Shown here: one piece after another, positions 5,556-5,674 of the stretch | Position numbering within the stretch: the stretch's first letter is position 1 | Layout: each line of letters begins with the position of its first letter | Assembly: GCA_046262415.1 (NCBI GenBank) | Contig: JBHEMU010000057.1 | Coordinates: forward strand, 1 to 5,674 | Direction: 5' to 3' | DNA from: JACDAS01 sp046262415 | GTDB taxonomy: Bacteria; Actinomycetota; Thermoleophilia; Gaiellales; Gaiellaceae | DNA length: 5,674 nucleotides | The notes under the pieces: generated by a model | Databases searched by the model: none | What the model was told of the DNA's origin: nothing | Seen by the model: the letters and a program-made list of their open reading frames with translations, nothing else | Program-made: the position numbers and the translations under genes

Positions 5556-5674
5556 AGGATCACAATCAAGCCGCGCAGCCGGCGGCCGTGCGGGCGGTCT
5601 CCCGCGGCGCGCATGACGGCGACGATCTCCTCGACCTTCGGTGGATCGGCCGGGTAACGCAGGCCTTTGTTGTG
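5201..5674 (-). CDS. Tyrosine recombinase/integrase, N-terminal piece (start beyond right edge)
   Basis: Read from the right edge, this frame gives HNKGLRYPADPPKVEEIVAV, then MRAAGDRPHGRRLRGLIVIL and WRAGLRI, which is the start of an actinobacterial tyrosine recombinase including the first catalytic Arg (codon 5539-5537). After ATC at 5536-5534 the frame turns into Lys/Arg/Ser/Ala nonsense ending at 5201, while the sensible sequence continues one frame over as EALALAE. One missing base between 5532 and 5531 explains this and restores RI-(N/K)-EALALAE. Only a few residues and the start codon seem to be missing outside the window, because the NKGxRYP segment lies near the N-terminus in the similar proteins I recall. 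If so, the whole enzyme is only about 205-215 residues and lacks the usual N-terminal core-binding (SAM-like) domain. Useful sequence covers roughly 5534-5674; the rest of the interval is a shadow of the catalytic piece. Confidence 0.78.
   Translation of the reverse strand, partial: HNKGLRYPADPPKVEEIVAVMRAAGDRPHGRRLRGLIVILWRAGLRIKKRSRSPKPTWITAAARCLSVAARAAAAAKWEWTRGAGKNCSPGSSSESNCPSGHFSASSRVRPAADRGRAPPPARICGGRPSLQASAGVSLHTRSGTPTPSRWRAKVCH

Noticed and set aside
4581..5657. A 358-residue + strand frame crossing the nuclease end and the integrase
   Set aside because: It overlaps two well-supported genes, runs antisense to the integrase, and is low-complexity sequence typical of GC-rich non-coding frames.

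Overview
This is a GC-rich window, by eye about two thirds G+C or more, with strong G/C preference at third codon positions. The protein styles point to a high-GC actinobacterium. The short tyrosine recombinase and the dolichol-phosphate-mannose-synthase-like enzyme remind me most of Thermoleophilia (Solirubrobacter/Conexibacter-type genomes). That lineage call is recall and inference, not something the sequence proves.

Layout, left to right. (1) Positions 2-328, + strand: the C-terminal end of a family 2 glycosyltransferase of the polyprenol/dolichol-phosphate mannose synthase type, an ordinary chromosomal gene cut by the left edge. (2) Positions 329-659: no convincing gene. It probably holds the leader and promoter of the next gene and perhaps decayed coding fragments. 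(3) Positions 660-4908, + strand: what appears to be one very large gene, now read in three frames. Its parts are an N-terminal STAND/NACHT-like ATPase (Walker A at 834-857, Walker B at 1008-1040), a long alpha-helical, HEAT-like middle of about 840 residues, and a C-terminal PD-(D/E)xK nuclease-like domain (VDIGV...IEVKG...QLVDRYL). Adding one base near 1862 and one base near 4393 gives a continuous protein of about 1,416 residues. (4) Positions 4909-4933: a perfect 9-bp inverted repeat directly after the stop codon, a likely terminator. (5) Positions 4956-5674, - strand: a tyrosine recombinase/integrase running convergently toward the big gene. It too is broken by a one-base loss (near 5532) and probably a second (near 5069); its start codon lies just beyond the right edge.

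How it fits together: a predicted ATP-dependent sensor fused to a nuclease, next to a site-specific recombinase and beside a housekeeping glycosyltransferase, looks like a mobile anti-phage defence locus inserted in a chromosome. The protein would resemble bacterial NLR-like (NACHT/Avs) sensors but with the nuclease at the C-terminus rather than the N-terminus. Every break has the same form, a single missing base restoring frame, across two unrelated genes. Deletion-type sequencing or assembly error is therefore at least as likely as genuine decay. No target, activity or immune function is demonstrated by the sequence itself.
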